Shown: in pieces, positions 23,225 to 34,824 of the stretch
Numbering within the stretch: the first letter of the stretch is position 1
Layout of the letters: every line of letters begins with the position of its first letter
Assembly (NCBI GenBank): GCA_014218235.1
Contig: CM024766.1
Coordinates: 18,387,346 to 18,451,345 of the forward strand
DNA from: Colocasia esculenta
Lineage: Eukaryota > Streptophyta > Magnoliopsida > Alismatales > Araceae
Reading direction: 5' to 3'
DNA: 64,000 bases
Program-made: the position numbers and the translations under genes
The notes under the pieces: model-generated
Databases searched by the model: none
What the model saw: the letters and a program-made list of their open reading frames with translations, nothing else
What the model was told of the DNA's origin: nothing

Positions 23225-24221
23225 TTGTATATTGCTGAAGGGTTCCCATCTGATCTGCAATAGTTGTGTTAAATGGATTCCCATCCGATCTGCAAGAATA
23301 AAATCCAAGAAGACAAAAATGAGATTATAAATGTGCACTAAACAATCAAGTCATTGCCACAAAACGCATCATATATTTTCAACAGGTTTTAAAATAATTC
23401 AGAACAAACATCAAAAGCAAAACAAAGAATCATCAATACAACATGTTCATGATTAGCTTAATGCAAATCTAAAAAGTTGGTGACAAATATAATGAACACA
23501 TGTACCTTAAATTTGGAATATTGTATAACTTTGTAGGTACAGGTCCAAAGAATAGGTTATTCTCTACATTCCTACTTTCATGAAAACAAGCAAGAAAAAT
23601 TGAGAATTCTTAATTACATGAAGAAAACAATGAAAGTGTTTGCAACAGAAGTTCTCAAGTGGTTCAGAAAATTACAAATCTTTGAGAGGAAGATCATGCA
23701 GAACATCAAGGGTCCCAGATAGCTGATTTTTTTGGATATGCCTGCAGAAGATTTACAAACTTCAAAAACTTGCAACAAAAGATGAAAAAAGAATAGGGAT
23801 AGTCGCAAAAATAATGACATTACATGCATAATTGGGAGAATGCCACTCTTAGATACATATCCATTAATACTATCCTACCATGCAAACATATTTGCAGAGA
23901 TACGCCTCCAGTCACCTGTAGTAACTGCCATTCGATAAATGTAACCAACTCAATTTAAAACCTAACCGGCATTAAAAAATGTTCTTAATTTCTAGAGTGA
24001 TTAGTGTAAAATTACCCCTATTGTAAAACAAAGACATGCAAAATTGTCCCCATTATGCATTCATTTTAATTAATGTGCATATAACACTAGCCAATTAAGC
24101 ATATAGAAGAGTTACTTTTGCAATGTGAAAAAAAATAAAACAGACTCACAAGGTAGTCCAGGAGGACAAGCTCTCCATGGAGGGTGGCAGTTGGCTGCTC
24201 AAACTATTGAAAGAAAGATCC
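23225..24221 (-). pseudogene. Four exons of a STRUBBELIG-family LRR receptor kinase gene
   Basis: Exon 24221-24150 reads DLSFNSLSSQLPPSMESLSS. Exon 23741-23676 reads NQLSGTLDVLHDLPLKD. Exon 23571-23506 reads NVENNLFFGPVPTKLYNIPN. Exon 23289 to about 23225 reads SDGNPFNTTIADQMG. Each is one leucine-rich repeat exon of 66-72 bp, bounded by AG and GT and joined in phase, as in STRUBBELIG-RECEPTOR FAMILY (LRR-V) kinases. These are plasma-membrane receptors of plants. The first repeats, transmembrane helix and kinase domain are absent. The fragment ends about 130 bp before the cap methyltransferase exons begin. Confidence 0.87.
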
Positions 24222-25023
24222 CTAGTGTGAAAAGAGATGTCAGCATGTCATTAAAATAGATGAAGGTCCATGGCTTGAAAAGAAAATGTGAATTTGTAAG
24301 TTTATAACGAAGAAGAATATTTTCCTGCAACAAGATCTAGCATCCACATTAAGAAAGAACAAAGTATATTAGTATAGAAATTGGAGTGGGAAAAAAGGGG
24401 CCTTGCTAAAAATGAAGGCATCGCTATCAAATTTTATTTGCTCTGCAGATTAATCCGACGCTGATCAAATAAATACATTAGTGCCTGAACAGAATTAGGA
24501 CCTTGACAGCCAACAATTTATACCCATAAATATCTAGGCTTGACCATAAGGATTTAATCAATTGAAGAGTAATATGAAAGTGCAAAGGTGTTAATGAGAC
24601 AGATGGTTGGCTGATGGAGATTGGAGCTGACAATTAAACGTCATCCCCCTCCTCAACTCAATTAGGCTAATCCAGACTTCTTTGCTTGTGAGTTTAAGGG
24701 AGCCCACACATGACACAATAGGGCTAGCTATGGTTGGCTACAAACGACAGAGGGAGGGAAAGAAATAAAAGAAAACAGATGGCACATACTTCTACCACCT
24801 TCCGGATAAGTGGAGCACTCGACAGGGACCTGGCGACGGTGCACAGTGTTCTCCGTTGGCATCTTGGCAATTGGCATCTCTTTAGCCCATGGCTAGCTCA
24901 CCGAGCTACCATTTTAGTGGAAGCATGCGACAGCCGGGGGACGCAGGTAGGTGAAAGCGGGGTAAGCTCTCCGGTTCATCTCCCCCCAAAAGTGGCGGGC
25001 AATAGAGAGGGGTTTGGGGATGA
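24222..25023. other. Unassigned sequence up to the Athila junction
   Basis: The left part looks like intron or filler, with a partial repeat of the 20977 segment at 24335. The right part (24730-25020) is richer in GC and has open frames on both strands, but no protein that I recognise. Athila pol sequence begins abruptly at about 25024. No CACTA end or LTR end could be placed here. Confidence 0.4.
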
Positions 25024-28000
25024 ATGATGCAAATTAATACCATATTTACCACACATGTCGCGAAGCTCCAACGAAGTGAATTGTGGTCCATTGCTCTCAA
25101 TGTATTCAAAGCATCTGAATATCCAGACCACGAAGAAGAATGTCATTCTGTAGACATTTTGACTGAGCTCATTGATGATGATTTGGAATTTGACCAGTTG
25201 GAGGAGACCAAAGCCCTATATGATTCACCACTTCACTCTACTATTTGGCCAAAAGTTGAACCTTTGCCAGCCTTGCAATCTGAACCTGCTCTTCCATCAC
25301 TTCAAAGCCCTCCAGATCTTGAGCTTAAACCTCTTCCAGACTCCCTCAAGTATGTATTCCTAGGCCCAAACCAAACTTTGCCTGTTATCATTGCCTCCAA
25401 CCTAAGCCTTACCCAAGAAGCCCAATTGATAGAAGTCTTAGGGGAACATAGGGGTTCCATAGGTTGGACAGTGGCCGACCATAAAGGGATCAATCCATCT
25501 ATTTGTATGCACCACATCTACTTGGAGGACAATGCTAAACCAAGCCAGGAAACACAAAGGAGGTTAAATCCCAACATGAAAGAAGTGGTGAAGAAGGAAG
25601 TAGTGAAGTGGCTAGATGCTGGAATTGCTTATCCAATATCAGATAGCCAGTGGGTCAGCCCAACCCAAGTGGTTCCCAAGAAGTCTGGGCTGACAGTTGT
25701 GAAAAATGAACAAGGAGAGGAAATACCCACTAGATTGACCACGAGGTGGAGAGTGTGCATAGACTATAGAAAGCTCAATGCCATGACCAAGAAAGATCAC
25801 TTTCCACTCCCCTTCATGGATCAAATTCTTGAGAGACTAGCGAGCCAGCAATTCTTTTGCTTTTTGGATGGTTATTCTGGGTACAATCAAGTGGCAATTT
25901 ACCCAGAAGATCAAGAAAAGACTACTTTCACTTGCCCTTATGGCACATTTGCTTTTAGGAGAATGCCATTCAGACTTTATAATGCACTAGCCACTTTTCA
26001 AAGGTGCATGATGGCCATCTTCTCTGATATGGTGGGAGAATTCCTTGAGGTATTTATGGATGATTTTTCTATATATGGGGATTCATTTGAAAACTATTTG
26101 AAAAATCTGGAGAAAGTATTGGCTAGATGTGTGGAAACGAACTTGGTGCTCAGTTGGGAGAAGAGCCACTTCATGGTTCGAGAGGGCATAGTCTTGGGCC
26201 ACATTGTGTCTGAGCGGGGTATTGAGGTAGATAGGGCCAAAGTTGTCCTCATTGCTGATCTTCCTCCTCCAACCTCTGTGAGACAGATTCGTTCATTTCT
26301 TGGCCATGCCGGCTTCTATCGCCAGTTCATTCAAAACTTTTCCGAAATTGCCCGCCCCTTAACTCTTCTCCTAGAAAAGGATGTCCCATTTTACTTTGAT
26401 GATGCTTGTTTAAAAGCATTCACTACTTTGAAAGAGGCTTTGACCCAAGCTCCCATTCTTCAAACTCCTGATTGGTCATTGCCCTTTGAGATCATGTGTG
26501 ATGCCTCTGACTATGCCATAGGTGCTGTTTTGGGACAAAGAATTGATAAACGTCCCGTGGTGATCTATTATGCGAGTCGCACCCTCGCCGATGCTCAATT
26601 GCATTACACCACCACAGAAAAGGAACTTCTTGCTATAGTCTTTGCCCTTGAAAAATTTTGATCTTATCTTTTAGGGGTGAAGGTTATCATCTACTCAGAT
26701 CACTCTGCTTTGAAATATCTCTTAGCTAAGAAGGACTCCAAACCAAGACTCATCAGATGGATCCTTCTTCTTCAAGAGTTTGATTTGGAGATTCGGGACA
26801 AGAAAGGAACTGAAAATGTTGTTGCTGATCACCTATCCCGAATTCTCATCCCTGAAAGTGCTCCAATGCATGATTCTTTCCCTGATGAACACCTCCTTGC
26901 AATTTCTCATAGGACAGCCCCTTGGTATGCTCACATTGTCAACTATCTTGTTTTGGGTCAAATTCCTGAAGGATAGTCAAAGAATGAAAGGGATCATTTC
27001 TTCTCTAATGTCAAACACTATTTTTGGGATGATCTTGAATTATTTTTCATGGGTCCTGATCAAGTCATTAGGAGGTGTGTCCCCGAGGAAGAACAACAAA
27101 GCATCTTAAATTTTTGACACACTCTAGCTTGTGGGGGACACTTTTCGGGGAAGAAAACTGCTGCTAAGGTCTTGCAAAGTGGGTTTTACTGGCCCACATT
27201 GTTCAAATATGCTTATGAATTCAGCAAGACATGTCTTAGATGTCAAGCTGTGGGTAACAATTCTAGGAGAGACATGATGCCACTCAACCCCATTTTGGTG
27301 GTGGAAATTTTTGATGTCTAGGGAATAGATTTCATGGGCCCATTCCCTGCATCCTTTGGCAATGAGTACATCCTTGTGGCTGTTGATTATGTGTCTAAAT
27401 GGATTGAGGCCATTTCCACCCGCACCAATGATCATAAGGTTGTCATGAAATTCATGCGTAGGAATATCTTCTCCAGATTTGGGTGTCCTCGGGCCATCAT
27501 AAGTGATGGGGGATCTCACTTCACTCATTCCCAATTTCGAGCTTTGCTTAAAAGATATGGGATAACTCACAAGATTGCTACCCCCCACCATCCCCAGACC
27601 AGTGGCCAAGTGGAAGTGTCCAATAGGGAGATCAAGAACATTCTCCAAAAGACTGTTAGGCCCGATAGGAAAGATTAGTCAGAAAGATTGGATGATGCTT
27701 TGTGGGCCTATCGGACTGCATATAAGACTCCCATTGGCATGTCTCCCTAGAGATTGATTTTTGGTAAAGCATGTCACCTCCCTGTTGAGTTAGAGCATAG
27801 GGCTTATTGGGCCATTAAACAATTCAATCTTGACTTAGCCCAAGTTGGATCACATGGAGCCCTCCAACTGCATGAGCTTGAGGAATTGCGCAATGAAGCC
27901 TATGAGAATTCCAAGATATATAAAGCCAAGACCAAAATCTTTCATGACAAACACATTTTGAGGAAATCCTTCCATCCCAATCAAAAGGTCTGGCTCTTTA

Positions 28001-28209
28001 ACTCTAGGATGCGCTTATTTCCAGGTAAATTAAAATCTCGATGGGACAGACCATTCATTGTTGTCAAAGCCTTTTACCATGGTGCTGTTAAAATTCTTGA
28101 TCCTAAAAATGGCCAAACATCCTCTATTAATGGTCAACGTCTCAAACCTTACTTGGAAAACATGCACCTCACACCCAAAGAATCCATTCCTCTGAATGAC
28201 CCTGAGTAG
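25024..28209 (+). pseudogene. Athila pol: RT, RNase H, integrase (broken)
   Basis: Residues of the pre-RT linker lead into RT with RVCIDYRKLNAMTKKDHFPL, the catalytic FMDDFSIYG and SFLGHAGFYRQFI. RNase H (IMCDASDYAIGAVLG) is cut by a TGA at 26659 and continues from 26677 (LIRWILLLQEFDLEIRD, VVADHLSRI). Integrase shows a zinc-binding domain (GHFSGKKTA, CLRCQAVG), the core IDFMGPFP, ISDGGSHF and HHPQTSGQVEVSNREIKN, and a C-terminal domain ending at 28209. Stops lie at 26974, 27112, 27319, 27676 and 27748. The box GLCNAPATF typical of the group is RLYNALATF here, another sign of decay. Confidence 0.92.
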
Positions 28210-29323
28210 ATGCATAAGGAATGCATGTTGTCTGGCTGAAGACATTAAACTTAGCGCTTGTTGGGAAGCAACCCAATATGTTTAGGAGATTTAACTTATT
28301 TATTTCTTCTTTTCTATTGTGTTCTAGGTTTTTGGAGGCCCATTATCCTTGATGAATGAATTGAGCAAAATCCTTCCATTTAAGATATCAGGTTGTCTCT
28401 CTTCTTTCCTAACTTCTGATGGTCTTATTATCTGTTTGCCATTGAGGACAATGTCATTCAAGTTGGGGGAGGGAAAATTGTGAAAAACTATTGGGAAAAA
28501 TCTTTCAAATTTTAAAATCCTTCTAAACATCCCAACATTATACTTCATGTATCATTTTTATTGCAAGAAAAGAATACCTCATTGTAGAATGATTTTACTC
28601 TTATATACTTGTGCTAGTGGTACGTTAAAGGATGAGTTTTGTAGTTATGTTCTTAGCATTGTCCTCAAAATACATTTGAAATTTTATTGAACCTACACAC
28701 ATGAATTAAATGATGAATAAGTGTCATTCATGAGGGTGATGAGAGTTTTACCTAATACTCATATTGATGATTGACATTCTACACTCTTATTGAAAACTAA
28801 TCGTGGGGAAAAAGCTACCTGCCTGCAAGTTAAAAAAAAAAATGATGACAAAATGAAAATGTAGAAGGAAATCCCTAACCTAGTAATCGGGCTTTGGCAC
28901 CTCAAGAAGTGTAGAAGTTTGCGTCAAATGGTGAAAGGATATCCAAGTTTACAAAAAAAAAATGAAAAATGAAGAGATAGAAAAGGCAGAGTGAAAGCTA
29001 CCTATAATTCGAGGATTGGATTTAAGGAGTGTAGAGTTGATATCATCTCTAAGTAATAGGTAAAAAGCCCATGCACCATCTTAGTAATGCTTATTGATCA
29101 CAAGTACATTCATGAAGGAAATGATAATTTCAAATGTATCTTGAGGAACTGTCTAATAACATGAACTGACATGTTTATTATTGACACTTGCTGCTAGAAC
29201 TAGAAATACTTATTGTTGATCAGTCTCATTTCTGCTTTCTTGACATGAAATATGATGTTTTGAGTTCTTTTTAGTTCCAATTATTCACTTGTGTGCATTG
29301 CTAAGGGACTAGCAATGAGTAAG
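28210..29323 (+). other. Athila 3' noncoding region with internal polypurine tract
   Basis: It contains GCGCTTGTTGGGAAGCAACC near 28253 and TTGAGGACAATG followed by AAGTTGGGGGAGGG near 28443-28475, both familiar landmarks downstream of Athila pol. No coding frame is seen. It ends GGGACTAGCAATGAGTAAG, and the solo LTR interrupts it there. GTAAGTTGGGGGA resumes at 33831 and leads to the LTR. Confidence 0.7.
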
Positions 29324-32300
29324 TGTAACGACCCTCCTTATACCGGTACGATTATACCAATCCCCATCGATATAAAGAGCGTTGTTACAGTGGGATAAAA
29401 CCCAACACTAGCCGATAGGTTGAAAAATACGTGGATAGTAATTGATTACAGCGGAAATAAATAAATAACTCGGCTTTTGATCCATCACCATCACACATTC
29501 CACAGTCTATATAGCGAAAAAATGACAAGTCCACATTATTACATGATAAAAGAACTACATTGTCCAAATAATTGTCCATACAAATGACTTTATTCAAGCT
29601 ATGAAAAATAAAAGTACAACTGATAAACGCTCCTCAAAAGCTACTCCTCCAAAAGATCAACCTTCACTATGTTTTCCTCTAGCACAAGATACCTGTCAAC
29701 CTGTACGCCGAAGCAAGAGTGAGTCCAAGGACTCAACAAGTAAAACAAAGACTTAATCTTAAACATATCACATTCATATTAAGCTATTTAAACACTAAAG
29801 AATACATGCTATTATTTAGACTACAAGAACATACATGGAACATACCTTTAACTATCAACACATTTCTAGATCACCTAAACATGCTTTATTCTATCACATG
29901 TTTATTCTAAATCATGGATACTATATTATACACTTGTACATATTCTCCACACCTAACATGTAACATGAATCATTCATTCACACATTAATTCATTTCATGA
30001 TACATTTCTATAACTAGATCATAGAATTTGGCATAAAGAAATGAACAACCTAACATGATGACTATTCACTTTTCACATGTACTTTTCATATTTAATTTCA
30101 CATTTTGCTTGCTATTTTAATGTAAATAAATCTCATATGCATGGTTTCACATTTTATAGCATGAATTGTAGAGTTAAAACATAGTCAAGTTGATTGTTAA
30201 CAATAAGCATTTATAGCATGAAACTTTATACTAATTGAACATTACATCTAACATGGAACCTAAACATTCTTCCTTGTTTTTATCACATTCATAACCATAC
30301 TTTACTTGCTATTTTGACATGACTTAAACTCAATTACATGAATTTAGTCTTATTCACACACAATCCCATTCATTTAGTAATCTCACATGCTCATTTTTCA
30401 TATTACATAAATGATATGATGACATATGTTGATTCACATGCACTATCTCATGAAGAGAAATAAAACACATAACATGATACTAAACATGATATTACAATTA
30501 AAGTAACTAATACATGAAATTATATGAACTTATTGCATTAACATATTAGTTTTCACAAGAAAGCACATTCTTATTAACATTAACTTTTCCCTTACTTATC
30601 TCTTCACACAATCTTCATATTACTTACTCTTTCATTTCACTTATCACATATTATGACATTTGTACTCATCACATGCCACTTTTGCATATTATTTTACACT
30701 TTATTCACATTCCAATAACTTAAAATGCCATGACACATAGTCCTAACTACCTATTAGAGGACACAAACCAATATCTCATACTCATAACTCATCGCATCTC
30801 ATAACACATAACTTTATAACATAACTCATATCACATAACTCATATCACATACCCACCACCTAGGCAATGAAGTGGTGAATCTTGGTAACTGCGCAGACCG
30901 GGAGAAGCCCTCTCCACCCTATCTAGTGGTACTTGTCCACCTCCGGGTTTTTCCTAATGCCTTTAGGATAAACTTTTACAATGTAGAGCTTTCCATAGGG
31001 ACTTTTCTATGTACAGCTCTCGATGCCTCTAGGGTAGCAGTGTCATTCTCGGCCCAATTAGTTCACATTCACTTATTCACATTTTCACACTTTATTTACA
31101 TTGTTCACATATACTAATTGATCACTTTACATATCTTATTTGTCAACTGTACATGTCTCAATTACCCTAATCATGATACTACTATTTTCAGAAATAAAAC
31201 ATCTTACATTACAGTCCTAAACATGCTATACATTTACTGGGTTGCACAAGATCAAATTCAATGCATTTAATATGAGAAATTTCCACAGTTTAACTAACAA
31301 TTATACTCACTATCATCCATCTAGTTCTAAATTTTTATCACAGGTTATTATCTGTAAGTATGTCACATATGAAATTTTCTAGATTTTTCGGACAGTAAAC
31401 ATAATTTCAACAATTAAATCTAGATTTTAGACATATTTATCAAAATATCATTAAGCATGGTATACATCAACATGTTTGGGCATTAACAGAACAGAAGCCT
31501 AATACCAGTATTCAATCTGTCATGGAAAATTTATGAAATTTAATTCACAATAAAATCCATTTATACTAGATTTAAACATGTTCATATCATGCTCATTACT
31601 CAGTCACTGAATTTTAATAATTAACATGGTTCATAGAAAATTTAGGCAACCTCATGATAAGACCTACTAACAGTATACAATCACCCATAAAAATTTCAGT
31701 ACATACCTATGTCTAGAAATCATTTAAACAGGGAGAGAAGATCAAAAGGCACAATTTCAGGATACTAAAGAAGTAGACGTCAAGGGATGTTGCCGTTTAC
31801 TTTCAACTGCGGCATCCCTTGCCGTCAACTCAAGAACTTGACTGCAACCTATGTTGCCGTCAACTTCTTCCCAGCAGCACATACAGACATCACTCAATAC
31901 AAAGGGGAAATTGGGGTTCCAATACTCAAGGAAAAATCCGTACAAATCCTAAGACTTAAGGGGAGATGTATAAGATCAAGATCTAAGTTTACATGCCTCT
32001 AACAAAAATCTACGAAGATCGAAATATGTCGATGAATCCCTTCTCGGCCCTGCCAAAAAGGTGTTGAGATACTCCTTCGATCCGGTTCTTCTGTTGATGT
32101 AGACGGTCCCTCAGAGTTGGGATCTCTTCTCCTATGCATAGGCTATCCTCTAGTTGGTGTAGCTCTTCGAGAAACACCTCCAGTCAACGGATCCGGCCTT
32201 CCGAAGTTCAGCTTTTCAGCATCTCGGAGCTAGGGTTTCACCAAATGTTAAAAAGCCTTTTCCCCGACCTAGGATGGGTATTTTATAGGCTTGGGGGTTG

Positions 32301-33830
32301 GGGTACACAATAGGGTAGGTTTCCTACGGGTTAGGATGAATTTCCTAATCTGGAACCAGCCAAAACGCGAGCATTAACAATTCTGGAACCATTACGCAGG
32401 AGGATATAGACGTCAACATCGGTTGTAGTCAACTGCACAGTTGATGTCAACATTCTGGCCGCCAACAGGGGGTTGGCATCCCGGGGGTGGCCGCCCACTG
32501 TGGGTTGGCGTCCAGGGATGTGGATGCCAACCAGTGGCCTGGATGTTGGCGTCCATGTCCTGGCCGCCCACTGCACAGTGCAGTGAAAACCCTGTCAAAC
32601 CCTAAAATAAAGGCATAAATGCACTAAAATAATTTAGTATATGTAAAAATAATTACATATATCTTTACCACATAAAGTACTTGCATTATATAATATTTAA
32701 TTAAATGCAACTTACACTAATCATAATTAAGGATAATTTGCATCAATAATATACATATATGCACATATACGTACACATTACATAATTACATACATTATGA
32801 ATGAACCTATGATTTAAATGTGTTCATTATTAGTTAAATATTGCATGCACATTATCATTCAAGTACCTTACACACCATAAATAATTTAACACGCTTAAAA
32901 TAGATAGATTTCATTTAAACAAGATTAGCATCTGTATATATACATATACACATTCATGATACCAACAACAAGCATAAAATAATTAAATACAATGGGCATC
33001 TCAATAATTAAATAATTCATACACATTTTAAATATACATTGCATGCACGTAAATAAACTCATAATTATTTACAAAATGTATGATAATACTTTCTTACTAT
33101 GTGTATAACACGTACAATATGCATGAGATCTACATACACTGATAGCTAGCTAATGCATGCACATTATATATATATTATACATGTACAAAAATAACTCTCA
33201 CGTACTTACATGATCCACAGCAAAACTTACCTATCTCATGCACAATGCTATTTAAGTACTATTTATATACTGTAGATGATTTAATGTACATAGAATTAGA
33301 TAGGCAAATATCACATGCATAAGATAACATACATATATACATATGTACTTCATATATTCACACACAATATCCATAGAATAGGTAGTATAATATATACTTC
33401 ATGATTTAGATAGTACATGCATAATATCATTAAGATGCAATATGGAATAAGTTAGCTAAGAATAATCTATACAACAAAAGAAATTCTTGCATGCACACAC
33501 TTGAATTATCATATGCATAAATATACACACATATACAACATGGTTATGTATATTATACATGAAATAGATAAATATAACATGCACATCGGTAATTAGATTA
33601 ACATGCATAATATTACTTAAGTATTATATGCCTAGGATTTTAGTATACATAATATACACAAATTAGTTAATTGCCTATCCTCACATGAAATATCATATAT
33701 ATATATACATGCATATGTTCATGAGAAATATAAAAATAGTAATATACACAATGAAATACACATACTATGCACACAACAAGTAAATACTCGCACACAATAT
33801 AAAAAGAATAAAAAAAATTGAGGTATCACA
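29324..33830 (-). mobile_element. 4.5-kb solo LTR, Tekay-like, with 5-bp TSD
   Basis: The plus-strand sequence starts TGTAACGACCCTCC and ends GAGGTATCACA. It is flanked by GTAAG at 29319-29323 and GTAAG at 33831-33835. No second copy of either end, no PBS, no polypurine tract and no gag or pol is seen inside, so this is one LTR left by recombination between two. The layout (start motif, GGAATAAA-like run, GAGTGAGTCCAAGGACTCA, GC-rich cluster in mid-LTR, very AT-rich far end) resembles the complement of the LTR at 61035. Sense is therefore probably the minus strand. AT-rich stretches at 29700-30850 and 32640-33820 hold no genes. Confidence 0.85.
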
Positions 33831-33835
33831 GTAAG

Positions 33836-34067
33836 TTGGGGGATGTGATAATCTCATAATTGTTATGAATAATTGTGCCATTTTATTGACAAATAATTGA
33901 TAAATTCATAAATCTCTATTATCATTGGATTACATGAGCGATAATTGATTAAATTTCTGTTGTGTTGTGTTTTACAGGATTAATGGGCCAAGAAATGAAG
34001 TGTCAAATGGGCCAATGGATTTGATTGGATCAAGAGAGAATAATGAGAGATTCTACTATTTTTTAAT
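33836..34067 (+). mobile_element. Athila polypurine tract and 3' LTR, first part
   Basis: TTGGGGGA at 33836-33843 directly precedes TGTGATAATCTCATAATTG at 33844, taken as the LTR start. The LTR is interrupted after 34067 by the Tat element. The remainder is at 54957-56092, giving a joined LTR length of about 1.36 kb. Confidence 0.7.
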
Positions 34068-34794
34068 TGTGGTGGCCAAATCTGGCCACCTAGGCCCATG
34101 ATGGCTCATTACGGCCCGCTCGCGTCCTGTCAACGGGCGTGGCCCTATGTCATTGTGCCACGTCCTCATCAGGGTGGTTCAGAGGCCTTCGAAGACCTTT
34201 CCCCCCACGACCGGACTTCGCCAAAGCCCCTCTGCATGTTTCCGAGCAGGTCACCTGCCTTGATTGTTCCGAACAGCCACAGGCAGCGCCGAATAGCAGT
34301 TCTGTTCGCCCCCATGCGAGTCACCTGTTCGGACATCATATCCAGAAGTGGCCGAATAGGTCTCTTGGCATACGCAACGGTTATAACCGCCGCAAGCCAC
34401 GCACCCCATTATCAAGAGGCACGAACTGCCTGGCATCCCAACGGGCACCTGAGCTCATAACTCCACCCGTTATGCACGCCCATCAAGGCGCCTTTTCAGG
34501 CACGATCTACCAACGTTGCGCACGTTCACCTTGGCACCAACGCCTATAAAAACACAGGTACAGTACCATACACGGGTACGTTCTCTTCCACGCGAACACG
34601 CTCTCACATTCCGAAACCCCCTGCCTTGCAAGCCTTGTATTGACTTAGGCATCGGAGGGTTTCCCTGGTCTTCACCGGGCCCCTTGATCCAGTTCTGGTT
34701 TTTGCAGGCTCTCGTCCACACCGGCGTTCGTCTTCCCCATCTTCTCTAGTGGAGGCCCGTTTGGCTCCGGCCCAAACAGGATTACACCCCCACA
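34068..34794 (+). mobile_element. 5' LTR of Tat element
   Basis: It starts TGTGGTGGCCAAATCTGGCC and ends GGATTACACCCCCACA. GTGGCCAAATCTGGCCAC is a near-perfect inverted repeat right at the start. Open frames in it (for example 34098-34460) are shared with the 3' LTR and have no coding support. Confidence 0.92.
34545..34552 (+). promoter_or_regulatory. TATA box of Tat 5' LTR
   Basis: TATAAAAA in the context AACGCCTATAAAAACACAGG, conserved at 54707 in the 3' LTR. It lies about 240 bp before the LTR end, a reasonable place for the start of element transcription. Confidence 0.7.
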
Positions 34795-34796
34795 TT

Positions 34797-34814
34797 TGGC
34801 GTCGTCTGTGGGAA
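34797..34814 (+). promoter_or_regulatory. Primer binding site of Tat element
   Basis: TGGCGTCGTCTGTGGGAA lies two bases after the LTR. It matches the TGGCGCCGTCTGTGGGAA form usual in Tat/RIRE2-type elements, with one change. Confidence 0.8.
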
Positions 34815-34824
34815 GGACACAGCC

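Larger units (their letters stand above)
17814..25020. mobile_element. CACTA-type element with captured host gene fragments (right end not found)
   Basis: CACTACAAAACAATGACC at 17814 matches the terminal inverted repeat of plant CACTA (En/Spm) elements. The preceding three bases, TCG, would be the target duplication. Inward lie subterminal motifs typical of the group. The rest holds minus-strand exons of four unrelated genes plus repeated noncoding filler, with no transposase. That is the pattern of a non-autonomous gene-capturing CACTA. No TTTTGTAGTG end was found to the right, so the element is probably truncated where Athila sequence starts near 25020. A gene-capturing Helitron is the alternative for the right part. 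Confidence 0.6.

Noticed and set aside
27124..27648. 174-residue minus-strand frame
   Set aside because: It is a shadow of the Athila integrase, which has all its motifs on the plus strand.
29324..33830. Complete short LTR element (TRIM or LARD)
   Set aside because: No second internal LTR end, PBS or polypurine tract is seen, so a solo LTR fits better.
34098..34549. Frames of 120-136 residues, repeated at 54167-54711
   Set aside because: They lie wholly in both LTRs and change between the copies without regard to codon position.
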